Positions 23,213 through 32,908 of a DNA stretch of 33,013 bases are shown here, one piece after another. The notes under the pieces were generated by a model. The model saw only the letters and a list, made by a program, of their open reading frames with translations. It was not told where the DNA came from and made no database searches. How positions within the stretch are numbered: the stretch's first letter is position 1; every line of letters starts with the position of its first letter. Origin of the DNA: Bradyrhizobiaceae bacterium (GTDB lineage Bacteria; Pseudomonadota; Alphaproteobacteria; Rhizobiales; Xanthobacteraceae); assembly GCA_947481635.1 (NCBI GenBank), contig CANKHJ010000032.1, forward strand, positions 1-33,013, in the 5' to 3' direction. The position numbers and the translations under genes were made by a program.

Positions 23213-24004
23213 TCACGTCTCACGCTTGATCATGCTGTCGTGCCAGGTCGCGAGCGCGAGATGGGTGAGGCCTGCGACGACCAGAAACAGCGCAATGCCG
23301 GTCATGGTGATGAGGAACAGCGCCGCAAACATGCGCGGGATTTCCAGCTGATAGCCCGCCTGCAGGATTTCAAAGGCAAGACCGGCGCTGCGGCCGCCGG
23401 TGCCGGCAACGAATTCCGCGACCACGGCGCCAATCAGCGAGAGACCACTCGCGACCCGGAGACCTGCGAAAAAAAACGGCAGCGCGCTCGGAATCTGCAA
23501 ATAACACAGGCTCTGCCAGCGCGAGGCATGATTGATCAGGAACAGATTGCGATGACCGCGATCGATGGTGCGCAATCCGATGGTGGTGTTTGAGATGATC
23601 GGAAAGATCGCGATGATGGTGGCACAGAAGATCAGCGCCACCTGGGTGTTCTTGACCAGGATGATGATCAGCGGCGCCACTGCGACAATCGGCGTCACCT
23701 GAAGGATGATCGCGTAAGGGAAGAAGCTGCGCTCGATGATCGGGCTCTGCACGAAGATGAAGGCGACCAGCGTGCCGAGGACGATCGACAGCGCCAAGGC
23801 GATCAGCGTCACGCGAACGGTCATCCAGAGCGCAAACAGGAGATCGGACGCGTTCTCGACCAGAGAGCGGACCACCGCGCTGGGAGCAGGAAACAGATAG
23901 CTTGGAACTTCGTAAGCCCGGCAGAGCAGTTCCCAGGCGATCACAATCATGATTCCGACGGCAATCGGCGGCAGGACGATCAGCAATCTTTGACGCAGAT
24001 TCAT
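23213..24004 (-). CDS. NitT/TauT-type ABC transporter permease
   Basis: A 263-residue inner-membrane permease (BPD_transp_1). Membrane segments are visible at LLIVLPPIAVGIMIVIAWEL, VRVTLIALALSIVLGTLVAF, QVTPIVAVAPLIIILV, ALIFCATIIAIFPI and a C-terminal FLITMTGIALFLVVAGL. The coupling loop for the ATPase is near NHASRWQSLCYLQIPSALPF (EAA-type motif). It forms one transporter with the ATPase at 22372 and probably with the divergent binding protein at 24277. The 272-base region to that gene carries no recognised gene and should hold both promoters; I found no clear operator or riboswitch in it. Confidence 0.92.
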   Translation of the reverse strand: MNLRQRLLIVLPPIAVGIMIVIAWELLCRAYEVPSYLFPAPSAVVRSLVENASDLLFALWMTVRVTLIALALSIVLGTLVAFIFVQSPIIERSFFPYAIILQVTPIVAVAPLIIILVKNTQVALIFCATIIAIFPIISNTTIGLRTIDRGHRNLFLINHASRWQSLCYLQIPSALPFFFAGLRVASGLSLIGAVVAEFVAGTGGRSAGLAFEILQAGYQLEIPRMFAALFLITMTGIALFLVVAGLTHLALATWHDSMIKRET

Positions 24005-24276
24005 GACTCGGTCGTCAGGTGATGCGCCTCACACGCGTGATTGCATGTCTTTGCGATGCGCGCGCGGCAGGCACCGCAGCGCCATTCGATATGAATGGGA
24101 GCGCAATTTCCCGGAGGATACAGGCTGTCACTCCGAAAGCAAGCCGCTGGAGAAGTCCATGCGCGCCCTTGCCTTTGGGGCCACTAACTGGCTCACTCCT
24201 TGCTAGTACGCGGCCAGGGCGACGCGGCCGGGGTAACGCGGCAGATATCGCGCGGCCTTTTCAATGGGGATGACCA

Positions 24277-25269
24277 ATGTCGAAGATTTCGAGGCGCAAT
24301 GTTCTTGCTGGTGCCGCTGCCGTCGGCACAGCATCGATCCTGAGCCCGCACATCGCGCGCGCCGCCACCAAGATTCGTATGATGACGAACTGGTTCGCGG
24401 AAGCGGAGCATGGCGGCTTCTTTCACGCCGTCGCGGCGGGTCTGTACGAAAAGGCGGGGCTGGACGTCGAGTTGAAGCCGGGCGGCGGCGGCCTCAATCC
24501 GATGCAGCTCATGATCGGCGGCGAGGCCGACATCGTTATGAGCTACGACATCCAGATCCTCACCAGCTTCGAAAAGGGCGTGCCGGTCCGGGCGATCTTC
24601 ACCTGCTATCAGTATGACATCATCGGCATGATGACACGCCCCGACGTCAATTCGCTGGCCGAGATGAAGGGCCGCAAGGTCTATTTCGGCGCCAGCGGCT
24701 ATTCGACCTATTGGCCGTGGCTCAAAAAGAAATACGGCTATACCGACGACATGGCGGGCACCAAGGGCAGCACGCTGCAGACCTTCATCACCGACCCGAA
24801 ATCGAGCGTCATCGGCTATAGCACTTCCGAGCCCTATATCGCCGAGCAGCAGAAAATCCCGGCCAAGTTCTTCCTGTTCGGGCCGGAAGGCTATCCGACC
24901 TACGGCAACACGATGGCGACGACGGCGGACTTCATCAAGAAAGATCCCGACGCTGTCGCCAAGTTCACCAAGGCCTCGATCGAAGGCTGGAAGGCCTATA
25001 TGCAGGATCCGACGATCGGCAACGGGCTGATCAAGAAAATGAACCCGAAGATGGATGACGGGCAGATCAACTACACCGTCAAGAAGATGCGCGAGGACAA
25101 GATCGTCGACGGCGGCGATGCCGCGACGCTCGGCATCGGCATCATGACCGAGGAGCGCTGGAAGGTAATCCGCGACTTCATGGTCGAGTCGGGCTTCCTG
25201 AAGGCCGAGACCGACTACAAGCAGGCCCTCAACACCGACTTCATCAAGAACCTGCGCGTCACGATGTAA
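24277..25269 (+). CDS. NMT1/THI5-like ABC substrate-binding protein
   Basis: A 330-residue periplasmic binding protein with a twin-arginine leader (MSKISRRNVLAGAAAVGTAS, cleavage near ARA). KIRMMTNWFAEAEHGGFFHA, GLYEKAGLDVELKPGGGGLN and MIGGEADIVMSYDIQ match the NMT1/THI5 and NitT/TauT class, whose members bind pyrimidine precursors, riboflavin, nitrate-like or sulfonate compounds. GGGGATG lies upstream of the ATG. It is divergent from the permease and ATPase at 22372-24004, with which it should form a complete importer. Given the adenine deaminase nearby, a nucleobase-like ligand is a guess. It is not closely similar to the leaderless NMT1-like protein at 19390. Confidence 0.9.
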   Translation: MSKISRRNVLAGAAAVGTASILSPHIARAATKIRMMTNWFAEAEHGGFFHAVAAGLYEKAGLDVELKPGGGGLNPMQLMIGGEADIVMSYDIQILTSFEKGVPVRAIFTCYQYDIIGMMTRPDVNSLAEMKGRKVYFGASGYSTYWPWLKKKYGYTDDMAGTKGSTLQTFITDPKSSVIGYSTSEPYIAEQQKIPAKFFLFGPEGYPTYGNTMATTADFIKKDPDAVAKFTKASIEGWKAYMQDPTIGNGLIKKMNPKMDDGQINYTVKKMREDKIVDGGDAATLGIGIMTEERWKVIRDFMVESGFLKAETDYKQALNTDFIKNLRVTM

Positions 25270-25291
25270 GGCGACGAGAAAACGAGCCTCG

Positions 25292-25480
25292 CCCAATCAC
25301 CGGTGGTCGCCCTCCGCAAAAGCGGGGGGCCCAGTATCCGCGACGAACGATCAAGGCAATTTCCCTCGTACTTCTATTGATAGCGCACAGCGTACTGGAC
25401 CCCCCGCTTTCGCGGGGGGTGACGAGCTGTGGGTTGGCGCGAGACTGGATCGAACCGATTCAATTGGAGTGGATCTCGCT
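25292..25480. repeat. Dispersed hairpin repeat, long copy
   Basis: A ~189-base element bounded by CACCGGTGGTCGCCC on the left and GGATCTCGCT on the right. It has two GC arms (CTCCGCAAAAGCGGGGGGCC and GGACCCCCCGCTTTCGCGGG) around a middle with TATTGATAGCGC. It is homologous to 18083-18270 (inverted) and 13752-13828 (shortened). It lies between two convergent transcription units and runs right up to the oppF-type stop codon at 25481, so it may serve as a terminator. Confidence 0.82.
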
Positions 25481-26469
25481 CTAATTGCCGCGCAAGTGAC
25501 ACGCGACCCAGTGGCTGGGCTTCACCTCTTCGAAGGCCGGGTCCTCGACCTTGCAGCGGTCGAAGGCGTAAGGGCAGCGGGTGTGGAACCGGCAGCCGGA
25601 CGGCGGATTGATCGGGCTTGGCACATCGCCCTTGAGGATGATGCGCTCGCGCTTGCGTGCCGTCTTCGGCGGTTCCGGCTGCGGCACCGCGGACAGCAGC
25701 GCCTCGGTGTAAGGATGCAACGGCTCGAGGAACAGCGAGGCGCGGTCGGTGAGCTCGACGATCTTGCCTAGATACATCACCGCGACGCGATGGCTGATAT
25801 GCTCGACCACCGCGAGATCATGCGCGATGAACAGGTACGACAGGCCGTATTCGTCCTGCAAGTCCATCAGCAGGTTGATGACCTGCGCCTGCACCGACAC
25901 GTCGAGGGCGGAGACCGGCTCGTCGCCGACGATCAGGCTCGGATTGACCGCGAGCGCCCGCGCGATGCCGAGGCGCTGGCGCTGGCCACCGGAAAATTCG
26001 TGCGGATAACGCCGCATCTGTTCCGGCCGCAATCCGACGCGCCGGAACAGCGCGGCGACACGGTCTTCGACCTCCTGCCCTTTCGCGATCTGGAAGTTGG
26101 TCAGCGGCTCACCGACAATCGCGCCGGCCGACATGCGCGGATTGAGCGACGAATACGGATCCTGAAAGATCACCTGCAATTCGCGCCTGTATTGCCGCAT
26201 CTCGCCGGGCGACAGGTCGGTGATATCGACGCCACGCAGCTTCACGCGTCCGGAGGTCGGATCGGTGAGCTTGAGGATCGCCTTGCCCGCCGTCGACTTG
26301 CCGCAGCCGCTCTCCCCGACCAGCCCCAGCGTCTCGCCCGGCGCGATGTCGAAACTGATCCCGTCGACGGCGTAGACCTTGCTGCTCACGCGCGAGAACA
26401 GGCCGCGGCGGATCGGGAAATGCTTCCGCAAATCGTCGACTTCAAGCAGCTTGGTGGAACCGGGCGCCT

Positions 26470-26473
<4 letters not shown>
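25481..26473 (-). CDS. Dipeptide/oligopeptide ABC transporter ATP-binding protein (OppF/DppF type)
   Basis: A 330-residue ATPase. Walker A is [10 protein letters not shown]-loop [15 protein letters not shown], signature [13 protein letters not shown], Walker [13 protein letters not shown] and the H-loop [10 protein letters not shown]. The C-terminal oligopeptide extension has the Cys-rich [20 protein letters not shown] region that in homologues may hold an iron-sulfur cluster. ATG 26473 overlaps the OppD-type TGA by four bases (ATGA), showing coupled translation; the longer frame to 26590 overlaps oppD further and adds no homologous residues. It is the last gene of the operon, ending at a dispersed hairpin repeat. 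Confidence 0.93.
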
Positions 26474-27522
<1,049 letters not shown>

Positions 27523-27524
27523 GG

Positions 27525-28403
27525 TCACATCCGCCGCGCCAGCCGCGGGTCGAGCGCATCGCGCAGCCCGTCGCCGACGAGATTGATCGCCAGCACCGTC
27601 ACGGACAGGAACAGACCCGGGATCACCACGATATAGGCGGCGACCTGGAACAGCGTCCGGCCTTCGGAGATGATGTTGCCCCAGCTCGGCACGGTCGGCG
27701 GAACGCCGGCACCGAGGAAGCTCAGGATCGCCTCGGTGATGATGGCGGAAGCGCAGATATAAGTCGCCTGCACGATCAGCGGCGCCATCGTGTTCGGCAG
27801 GATGTGACGCATCAGGATCACCCAGGCGCGCGTGCCGCTGGCGCGCGCCGCCTCGACGAAAGGCTGCTCGCGCAAGGTCAGCACGACGCCGCGCACCAAG
27901 CGTACCACGCGGGGCACCTCGGCGATGGTGATGGCGACGATCACGTTCTCGATGCTGGCGCGGGTCAGCGCCATCAGCGCAATGGCAAGCAGGATCGGCG
28001 GGATCGCCATCAGTCCGTCCATGATGCGCATTATCACCGCATCGCCGGTGCGGTTGAAGCCGGCGACCAGTCCGATGAACAGGCCGGCGAGCGTGCTGCA
28101 GATCGCGACGCCGAAGCCGACGATCAGCGACACCCGCGCGCCATAAAGGATGCGACTATAGATGTCGCGGCCGATCATGTCAGTGCCGAACCAGTATTCA
28201 GCGCTCGGCCAGCGCAAGCGCCGCGGCGGGCGCAACGCATTCGGATCGAGGCTGGTCAGCAGCGGCGCGAAAATCGCCATCAGGATCAGCAGGGTCAGGA
28301 CCGTGCCGCCGAGGATCATCGTCGGGTGGCGGCGCAGGGTCTCGCGCCATGTCATCCGCGGCGTGACCGGCACGTCGATCGCGTTGTCGACCAGGACGGA
28401 CAT
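27525..28403 (-). CDS. Dipeptide/oligopeptide ABC transporter permease (DppC/OppC type)
   Basis: A 292-residue permease of the DppC/OppC type. An N-terminal membrane segment ([20 protein letters not shown]) precedes the periplasmic loop [20 protein letters not shown], a strong DppC hallmark. [20 protein letters not shown] is the EAA coupling loop. The tail is [17 protein letters not shown]. The ATG at 28403 overlaps the DppB TGA (TGATG), so translation is coupled. A long open frame that continues upstream to 29387 runs across dppB in another phase and is a shadow. It acts with the DppB-type partner as the membrane channel. Confidence 0.93.
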   Translation of the reverse strand: MSVLVDNAIDVPVTPRMTWRETLRRHPTMILGGTVLTLLILMAIFAPLLTSLDPNALRPPRRLRWPSAEYWFGTDMIGRDIYSRILYGARVSLIVGFGVAICSTLAGLFIGLVAGFNRTGDAVIMRIMDGLMAIPPILLAIALMALTRASIENVIVAITIAEVPRVVRLVRGVVLTLREQPFVEAARASGTRAWVILMRHILPNTMAPLIVQATYICASAIITEAILSFLGAGVPPTVPSWGNIISEGRTLFQVAAYIVVIPGLFLSVTVLAINLVGDGLRDALDPRLARRM

Positions 28404-29344
28404 CAGTAGCGAATCCGGGGATCGAGGAAGATGTAGGCAATATCGATGGCCAGGTTCACCAGCACATAGAGGAACGAGAACACCAGCACCGCCCCCTGGA
28501 TCACCGGATAATCGCGGCGCAGGATCGCGTCCACCGTCAGGCGGCCGATGCCGGGGATGGCGAACACCGTCTCGGTCACCACCACGCCCGAGATCAGCAG
28601 CGCGATGCCGATGCCGATGGTCGTGACGATCGGGACCGAAGCATTCTTGAGCGCGTGACCAATGAGAATTTTCGAGGTGCCGAGGCCCTTCGATTGCGCC
28701 GTGCGAATGTAATCCTGGCTCAGCACCTCCAGCATGGCGGCGCGGGTCATGCGCGCGACGAGGGCGGCGAAGATCCAGCCCAGCGCCAGCGACGGCATGA
28801 CCATGTGCGGCAGAAAGGCCCAGAATCCTTCCTTGATGCTCACATAGCCCTGCACCGGCAGCCATTCGAGGTTCAGCGAGAAGACCAGCACCATGCCATA
28901 GGCGATGACGAAGACCGGGAACGAGAAGCCGAGCACCGCGAAGCCCATGATGAGCCGGTCGATCCAGGTTCCGACCTTCCACGCCGCGATCACGCCCATC
29001 GGGATTGCGAGCGTAAGACTCACGACCAACACGCAGATGGACAACGCCAGCGTCGGCTCGACGCGCTGAACGATCATGTCGAGCACCGGCTGGTTGGAGT
29101 AGATCGAGATGCCGAGATCGCCGCGCACGATGTTCCACAGCCAGGTGCCGAACTGAATCAGGAACGGCTTGTCGAGGCCGAGATTCACGCGGATACGCTC
29201 GATGTCCTGGAGTGAGGCGTGATCGCCCGCAATCAGCGACGCCGGGTCGCCGGGGGTGAGATAGAGCAGCGAAAAGACGACAACCGCCACCACTCCCATG
29301 ACGGGGATGGTCGCAAGCAATCGTCGAATGAGATAGGCGAACAC
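28403..29344 (-). CDS. Dipeptide/oligopeptide ABC transporter permease (DppB/OppB type)
   Basis: A 313-residue permease. MFAYLIRRLLATIPVMGVVA and the following LYLTPGDPA are the conserved DppB/OppB start. Membrane segments include LSICVLVVSLTLAIPMGVIA and a C-terminal AVLVFSFLYVLVNLAIDIAY. EVLSQDYIRTAQSKGLGTSK is the EAA loop. The end, FLDPRIRY, is typical. It follows the binding-protein gene after 192 bases that contain a palindromic repeat, and the downstream genes are all coupled to it by short overlaps. Confidence 0.93.
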   Translation of the reverse strand: MFAYLIRRLLATIPVMGVVAVVVFSLLYLTPGDPASLIAGDHASLQDIERIRVNLGLDKPFLIQFGTWLWNIVRGDLGISIYSNQPVLDMIVQRVEPTLALSICVLVVSLTLAIPMGVIAAWKVGTWIDRLIMGFAVLGFSFPVFVIAYGMVLVFSLNLEWLPVQGYVSIKEGFWAFLPHMVMPSLALGWIFAALVARMTRAAMLEVLSQDYIRTAQSKGLGTSKILIGHALKNASVPIVTTIGIGIALLISGVVVTETVFAIPGIGRLTVDAILRRDYPVIQGAVLVFSFLYVLVNLAIDIAYIFLDPRIRY

Positions 29345-29394
29345 GCGCTAGCCCTTTGCTCTGTTTGTCATCATAGACGTCGAACAACTAGTCT

Positions 29395-29485
29395 CCGTCA
29401 TGGCCGGGCTTGTCCCGGCCATCCACGTCTTCGATTGGGCAAAATAGAAAGACGTGGATGCCCGGCACAAGGCCGGGCATGACGG
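29395..29485. repeat. Palindromic dispersed repeat between binding-protein and permease genes
   Basis: CCGTCATGGCCGGGCTTGTC at the left (from 29395) and ACAAGGCCGGGCATGACGG at the right (to 29485) are near-perfect inverted ends of a ~91-base element. Inner arms ATCCACGTCTT and AAGACGTGGAT pair too. This kind of element is common between genes in Bradyrhizobium and Rhodopseudomonas (from memory). In the transcript it can form a long hairpin that would lower permease relative to binding-protein expression. Confidence 0.85.
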
Positions 29486-29536
29486 CGCGTAGGGGTGGCC
29501 TCCGGCCCTCTCCACGCGCCGCAACTTGCGTCAGCC

Positions 29537-31129
29537 TTACGCCCGCTTCACGTTCCAGAAGGTCGGCTGACCGTTCAGCACGCCGGTGATGTTGCTGCGA
29601 TAGCCGGTCGGCGCGAGGCACTGGCCGAGCGGGATATACGGCACGTCCTCGAAACACGCGGCCTGGATCTGGTCGCCCAGCTTCTTCTGCTGCTCAAGGC
29701 TGGTCGCCTGGAACCACTCGTTGCGCAGCGCTTCGACCTTCGCCGAGGTCGGCCAGCCCGGTGCGGCGTCCTTGCCATTGCCGCGCATCAGCAGGTGCCC
29801 GGCCGGATTGAGTTGGTTGATGCCGTTATCCATGATGCAATACATGTTCCAGCCGCCGGCCGAGACCGGATCCATCTTCGGACGGCGCTGGACGATGGTG
29901 GTCCAGTCGACCGACTGGTAGTCGAGGTTGACGCCGCATTGCTTGAATGCGTCGGCGGTCACGTCGCTCATGATCTTGATGTAGCTGATGTCGACGGCGA
30001 CCATCATCGAGACCTTCTCGCCCTTGTAGCCGGCGGCCTCGAGATCGCGCTTCACCTTGGAGAAGTCGCGTTTGCTGGTCAGCTTCTCCATGCCGACCTT
30101 GCTTTCCATCGGCGAGCCCGGAACGAAGTATCCGACTCCATCTTTCCACAAGGACTTATCGTTGCCGTTGACGCCGATCATGTAGTCGGATTGTTCGACG
30201 GCGCCGAGCAACGCGCGGCGGATCGCCGGATTGTCGAATGGCGGCTGCATGTGGTTGAAGCGCATATACGCCACCAGCCCCAGCGGCGAGATCACCTTGA
30301 TGGTGACGTTCTTGTTGGCCCTCAGGCGCGGCAGCAGATCGGGATTCGGGGTCTGCAGCCAGTCGATCTCGCCCCGCTCCAGCGCCGCCGAAGCGGTCGC
30401 TGGATCCTGGATGATGGTCCATTCGACGCGATCGAAGGTGGGACGCTTCGGGCCGGCCGTGGTCTCGATCGGGCCATTGCCGCGCGGCACGTAGTCGGCA
30501 TTACGCTCATAGACCAGGCGCGAGCCGGGCACGCGCTCATTGGCGACGTATTTGTAAGGCCCGCTACCGACGATCTCGGTGATCGGCTTGAGCGGATCGC
30601 TATTGGCGATGCGCTCCGGCATCATCGGGCACACCAGCGCCAGCGGTTTGGCCAGCGCGTCCGGCAGCAGCGGGAACGGAGTCTTGAGCTTGAAGACGAT
30701 GGTCTTGTCGCCGTCGTAGGTGATCTCGTTGGTGGCAGCCCTCAAAGCCTGTCCGAACGAATCACGCTGGGACCAGCGGTTGACGCTGGCTGAGCAGTCG
30801 CGCGCCAGCACCTTCTCGCCGTCATGCCATTTGAGGCCATCGCGCAATGTCAGCCGCCATTCAAGGCCGTCCTTCTCGACGGTGTGGCCTTCGACCATCT
30901 GCGGATGGGCTTTGTAATTGTCGTCGAGGCCGTAGAGCATGTCGTAGATCAGGTAGGCGTGCTCGCGCGTCTGCGCCGATTGGGTCACGATCGGGTCAAA
31001 CACGACGACGTCGGCTTCCGGGACGAACTTGATGACGCGGTTAGCCTGGGCCTGGACGATGTTCGGCCGGGCGACGGCTGCCGTCGCGGCAACCGCGGCA
31101 GTACCTGCAAGAAACTTGCGGCGATCCAT
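29537..31129 (-). CDS. Family 5 periplasmic substrate-binding protein of the dipeptide/oligopeptide ABC transporter
   Basis: A 530-residue SBP_bac_5 protein with a twin-arginine leader (MDRRKFLAGTAAVAATAA, cleavage near VQA). Family marks are LIYDMLYGLDDNYKAHPQMV, WRLTLRDGLKWHDGE, TEIVGSGPYKYVANE, ERGEIDWLQTPNPD and FNHMQPPFDNPAIRRALLGA. ATG 31129 is set by a GGGGAGAG ribosome site and the leader; the frame extends upstream to 31324 through the porin terminator and that part is not coding. It is the first gene of the minus-strand operon with DppB, DppC, OppD and OppF types. In soil alphaproteobacteria these proteins often bind non-peptide ligands, so the peptide label is by family only. Confidence 0.93.
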   Translation of the reverse strand: MDRRKFLAGTAAVAATAAVARPNIVQAQANRVIKFVPEADVVVFDPIVTQSAQTREHAYLIYDMLYGLDDNYKAHPQMVEGHTVEKDGLEWRLTLRDGLKWHDGEKVLARDCSASVNRWSQRDSFGQALRAATNEITYDGDKTIVFKLKTPFPLLPDALAKPLALVCPMMPERIANSDPLKPITEIVGSGPYKYVANERVPGSRLVYERNADYVPRGNGPIETTAGPKRPTFDRVEWTIIQDPATASAALERGEIDWLQTPNPDLLPRLRANKNVTIKVISPLGLVAYMRFNHMQPPFDNPAIRRALLGAVEQSDYMIGVNGNDKSLWKDGVGYFVPGSPMESKVGMEKLTSKRDFSKVKRDLEAAGYKGEKVSMMVAVDISYIKIMSDVTADAFKQCGVNLDYQSVDWTTIVQRRPKMDPVSAGGWNMYCIMDNGINQLNPAGHLLMRGNGKDAAPGWPTSAKVEALRNEWFQATSLEQQKKLGDQIQAACFEDVPYIPLGQCLAPTGYRSNITGVLNGQPTFWNVKRA

Positions 31130-31267
31130 GGCGAATCTCTCCCCTGTTGTTATTGGCGATCGGCGCGCTTGGCGCGTCGTTGTTGGCCCTATTATTTGGG
31201 ACATTGGCCGAATGCACAAGCGGCTTGAATCGGCCGCGCTTCGGCAGCTCCAACGGTTACGGTCACG

Positions 31268-31298
31268 AAAAAGCCTCCGGCAGAAAGCTGCCGGAGGC
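31268..31298 (-). terminator. Rho-independent terminator of the porin gene
   Basis: On the minus strand an 11-base stem, GCCTCCGGCAG pairing with CTGCCGGAGGC around a 4-base loop (31273-31298), is followed directly by TTTTT (31268-31272). It lies 39 bases past the porin stop codon and upstream of the binding-protein gene, separating the two transcription units. Confidence 0.92.
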
Positions 31299-31336
31299 CA
31301 GTCAAGAGTGGGAGGTTCAGACAATTGAGACGATGA

Positions 31337-32908
31337 CTACGGCCAGAAGCTGCGCTGCACTTGGAACATTGCAGCCCAGACACCATTCGTACCCATCGTA
31401 TGGATGCCAGCCGGCTGAGCGCCTGCTGCCGGAGTGGCAGCAAGACCGGCGAATGCCGAGTTAAAGCTGGTGTACCAGAGGTCGAGGCCGATATCGAGGT
31501 TGGCCACCGGCGTCCACTGGAACACGCGCGAACCGGCCTGCCAGTAGCTGTAGTCCGGGTTGCAGTTGGTGACGCCGACCATGCCAGTGCCAGCCGGAGC
31601 AGCCGTTGTGGCGCCAGCCGGAGCACCGGCTGTGGTTCCGCACATCCATCCACGAGCGTTGCTGCTATAGGACACAGCACCGTAACCACCGTAGATCGAG
31701 GTCTTCAGGTTCGGCGCCCAGTTATGCTGGAAGGCCGCCGTGACGTACCAGACATCCGTGAGTTCGATGCCGGAGCCGTTCACGAAGACGCCGTCCGTGC
31801 CCGGACCAACGGTGGCTGTGCCGCCATTGATGATCGAGAGGTTCTGGACGCCCTGGGTGTAGCCGGACGCACCGTGCGAGTATTTGGCGGTGATGCCGAA
31901 CAGGTCGCCAGGCAGGCCAGGGATCTGCGTGATGGTGAAACCGCCACCAAACGCGTAACCCCAGGTCTCGCCCGGAGAACCGCAGGCCACGGGAGTCGCG
32001 GCGATGCAGCTTGCAGGAGCAACATAGCCGATGCCGGCGTTGCTGCCCGTGTAGTAGTCGCCGCTCGCATTATGCAATGCGCCGACGAGGCGGGCACTGC
32101 CCCAGGCCTGGGTCACGTCGATGTTGGCGACGATATCCGGGACGTTGCCGCCGGCAGTCGCGGCAGCACCGCTGGAGATCGCGCTGTTGGTGGGAAGCGC
32201 ACCAGTGAAGAAGTTGAAGCTGTTTGCGGGACGCGACAGGTTGACGACTGCGCGGCGACGCTGATCGGGCGACTCGAGGCCCAAAGTGGCGGACACTCCG
32301 TTGCCAAATTGAGCGGTATACTGCACCGCATTGATGCCCGGCGAACTGGTCGAGACGCCAACCGAGTCGAAGATCGCCGTGGTGAGGGAGGACAGCGCAT
32401 CCGGCGTATCAAAGGCCGAGGTCGTGCGGCCGAAGGTGAAGCCGGCAAGCTGGATGAACGCGCGCGGGATTGCGGTACCGGTGGCGGTGTCGCCGGGGCC
32501 GACGTTGGTGAACTGCGCCGCGTAGTAGGAACGCAGCGCGCCCATCGACGTCTGCGACCTGACGTCGCCGGTCATCCAGACGCGCGAACGGAAGTTGAGA
32601 TCCTGGGTATCGCGGCGATTGAAGAAAGAGTTCACACCGCCAAAACCCGCGCCGGCAAACACGTTGCCGCCGGTGTTGTCGTAGGTAAGACTGAAGCGGA
32701 CATAGCCGCCGATCTTCATGCAGGTGTCGGTGCCGGGCACATAGAAATAGCCGGCGCCGTACAGATCGCAGATTTTCACATATTGGACCGGCTTGGCCTT
32801 GACCGGAAGATCGGCAGCCTGTGCTGCACCGATCGCGGCAAACCCTGCCGCCGAACCGAGTAGAAGAATTCTACCCGCATTCCCCGGATGACGCTCTGAT
32901 TTCCGCAA
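31337..32908 (-). CDS. Outer-membrane porin (Porin_2 family, Bradyrhizobium type)
   Basis: A ~523-residue outer-membrane beta-barrel porin. After a hydrophobic leader (GRILLLGSAAGFAAIGAAQA) the mature protein starts ADLPVKAKPVQYVKIC, and YFYVPGTDTCMKIGGYVRFS follows, the conserved opening of alphaproteobacterial Porin_2 proteins. The end, VQRSFWP, is the usual C-terminal strand. Its length fits the family (about 500-530). The only conventional start in frame is a TTG at 32908, bounded by a TGA just upstream; ribosome site is weak and the ~12 residues before the leader are unusual for the family (normally MKMVKSLLLG). A small frameshift or unusual start near the N-terminus should be considered. 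It forms a diffusion pore for small hydrophilic solutes and ends in its own terminator. Bases 32909-33013 show no gene. Confidence 0.92.
   Translation of the reverse strand: MRKSERHPGNAGRILLLGSAAGFAAIGAAQAADLPVKAKPVQYVKICDLYGAGYFYVPGTDTCMKIGGYVRFSLTYDNTGGNVFAGAGFGGVNSFFNRRDTQDLNFRSRVWMTGDVRSQTSMGALRSYYAAQFTNVGPGDTATGTAIPRAFIQLAGFTFGRTTSAFDTPDALSSLTTAIFDSVGVSTSSPGINAVQYTAQFGNGVSATLGLESPDQRRRAVVNLSRPANSFNFFTGALPTNSAISSGAAATAGGNVPDIVANIDVTQAWGSARLVGALHNASGDYYTGSNAGIGYVAPASCIAATPVACGSPGETWGYAFGGGFTITQIPGLPGDLFGITAKYSHGASGYTQGVQNLSIINGGTATVGPGTDGVFVNGSGIELTDVWYVTAAFQHNWAPNLKTSIYGGYGAVSYSSNARGWMCGTTAGAPAGATTAAPAGTGMVGVTNCNPDYSYWQAGSRVFQWTPVANLDIGLDLWYTSFNSAFAGLAATPAAGAQPAGIHTMGTNGVWAAMFQVQRSFWP

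Noticed and set aside
24005-24276. Possible riboswitch (TPP-like) before the THI5-like binding protein
   Set aside because: I looked for the conserved CTGAGA and ACC-GAUC/GGAUAAUGCC segments of the TPP element and did not find them.
28404-29387. Upstream extension of the DppC frame
   Set aside because: It runs through dppB in another phase; the real start with TGATG overlap at 28403 gives the family length.
29495-30793. 432-codon open frame on the plus strand
   Set aside because: Antisense to the family 5 binding protein; no ribosome site or family motif.
31361-32863. 500-codon open frame on the plus strand
   Set aside because: Antisense shadow of the porin; composition is low-complexity Arg/Gly/Ala with no family motifs.
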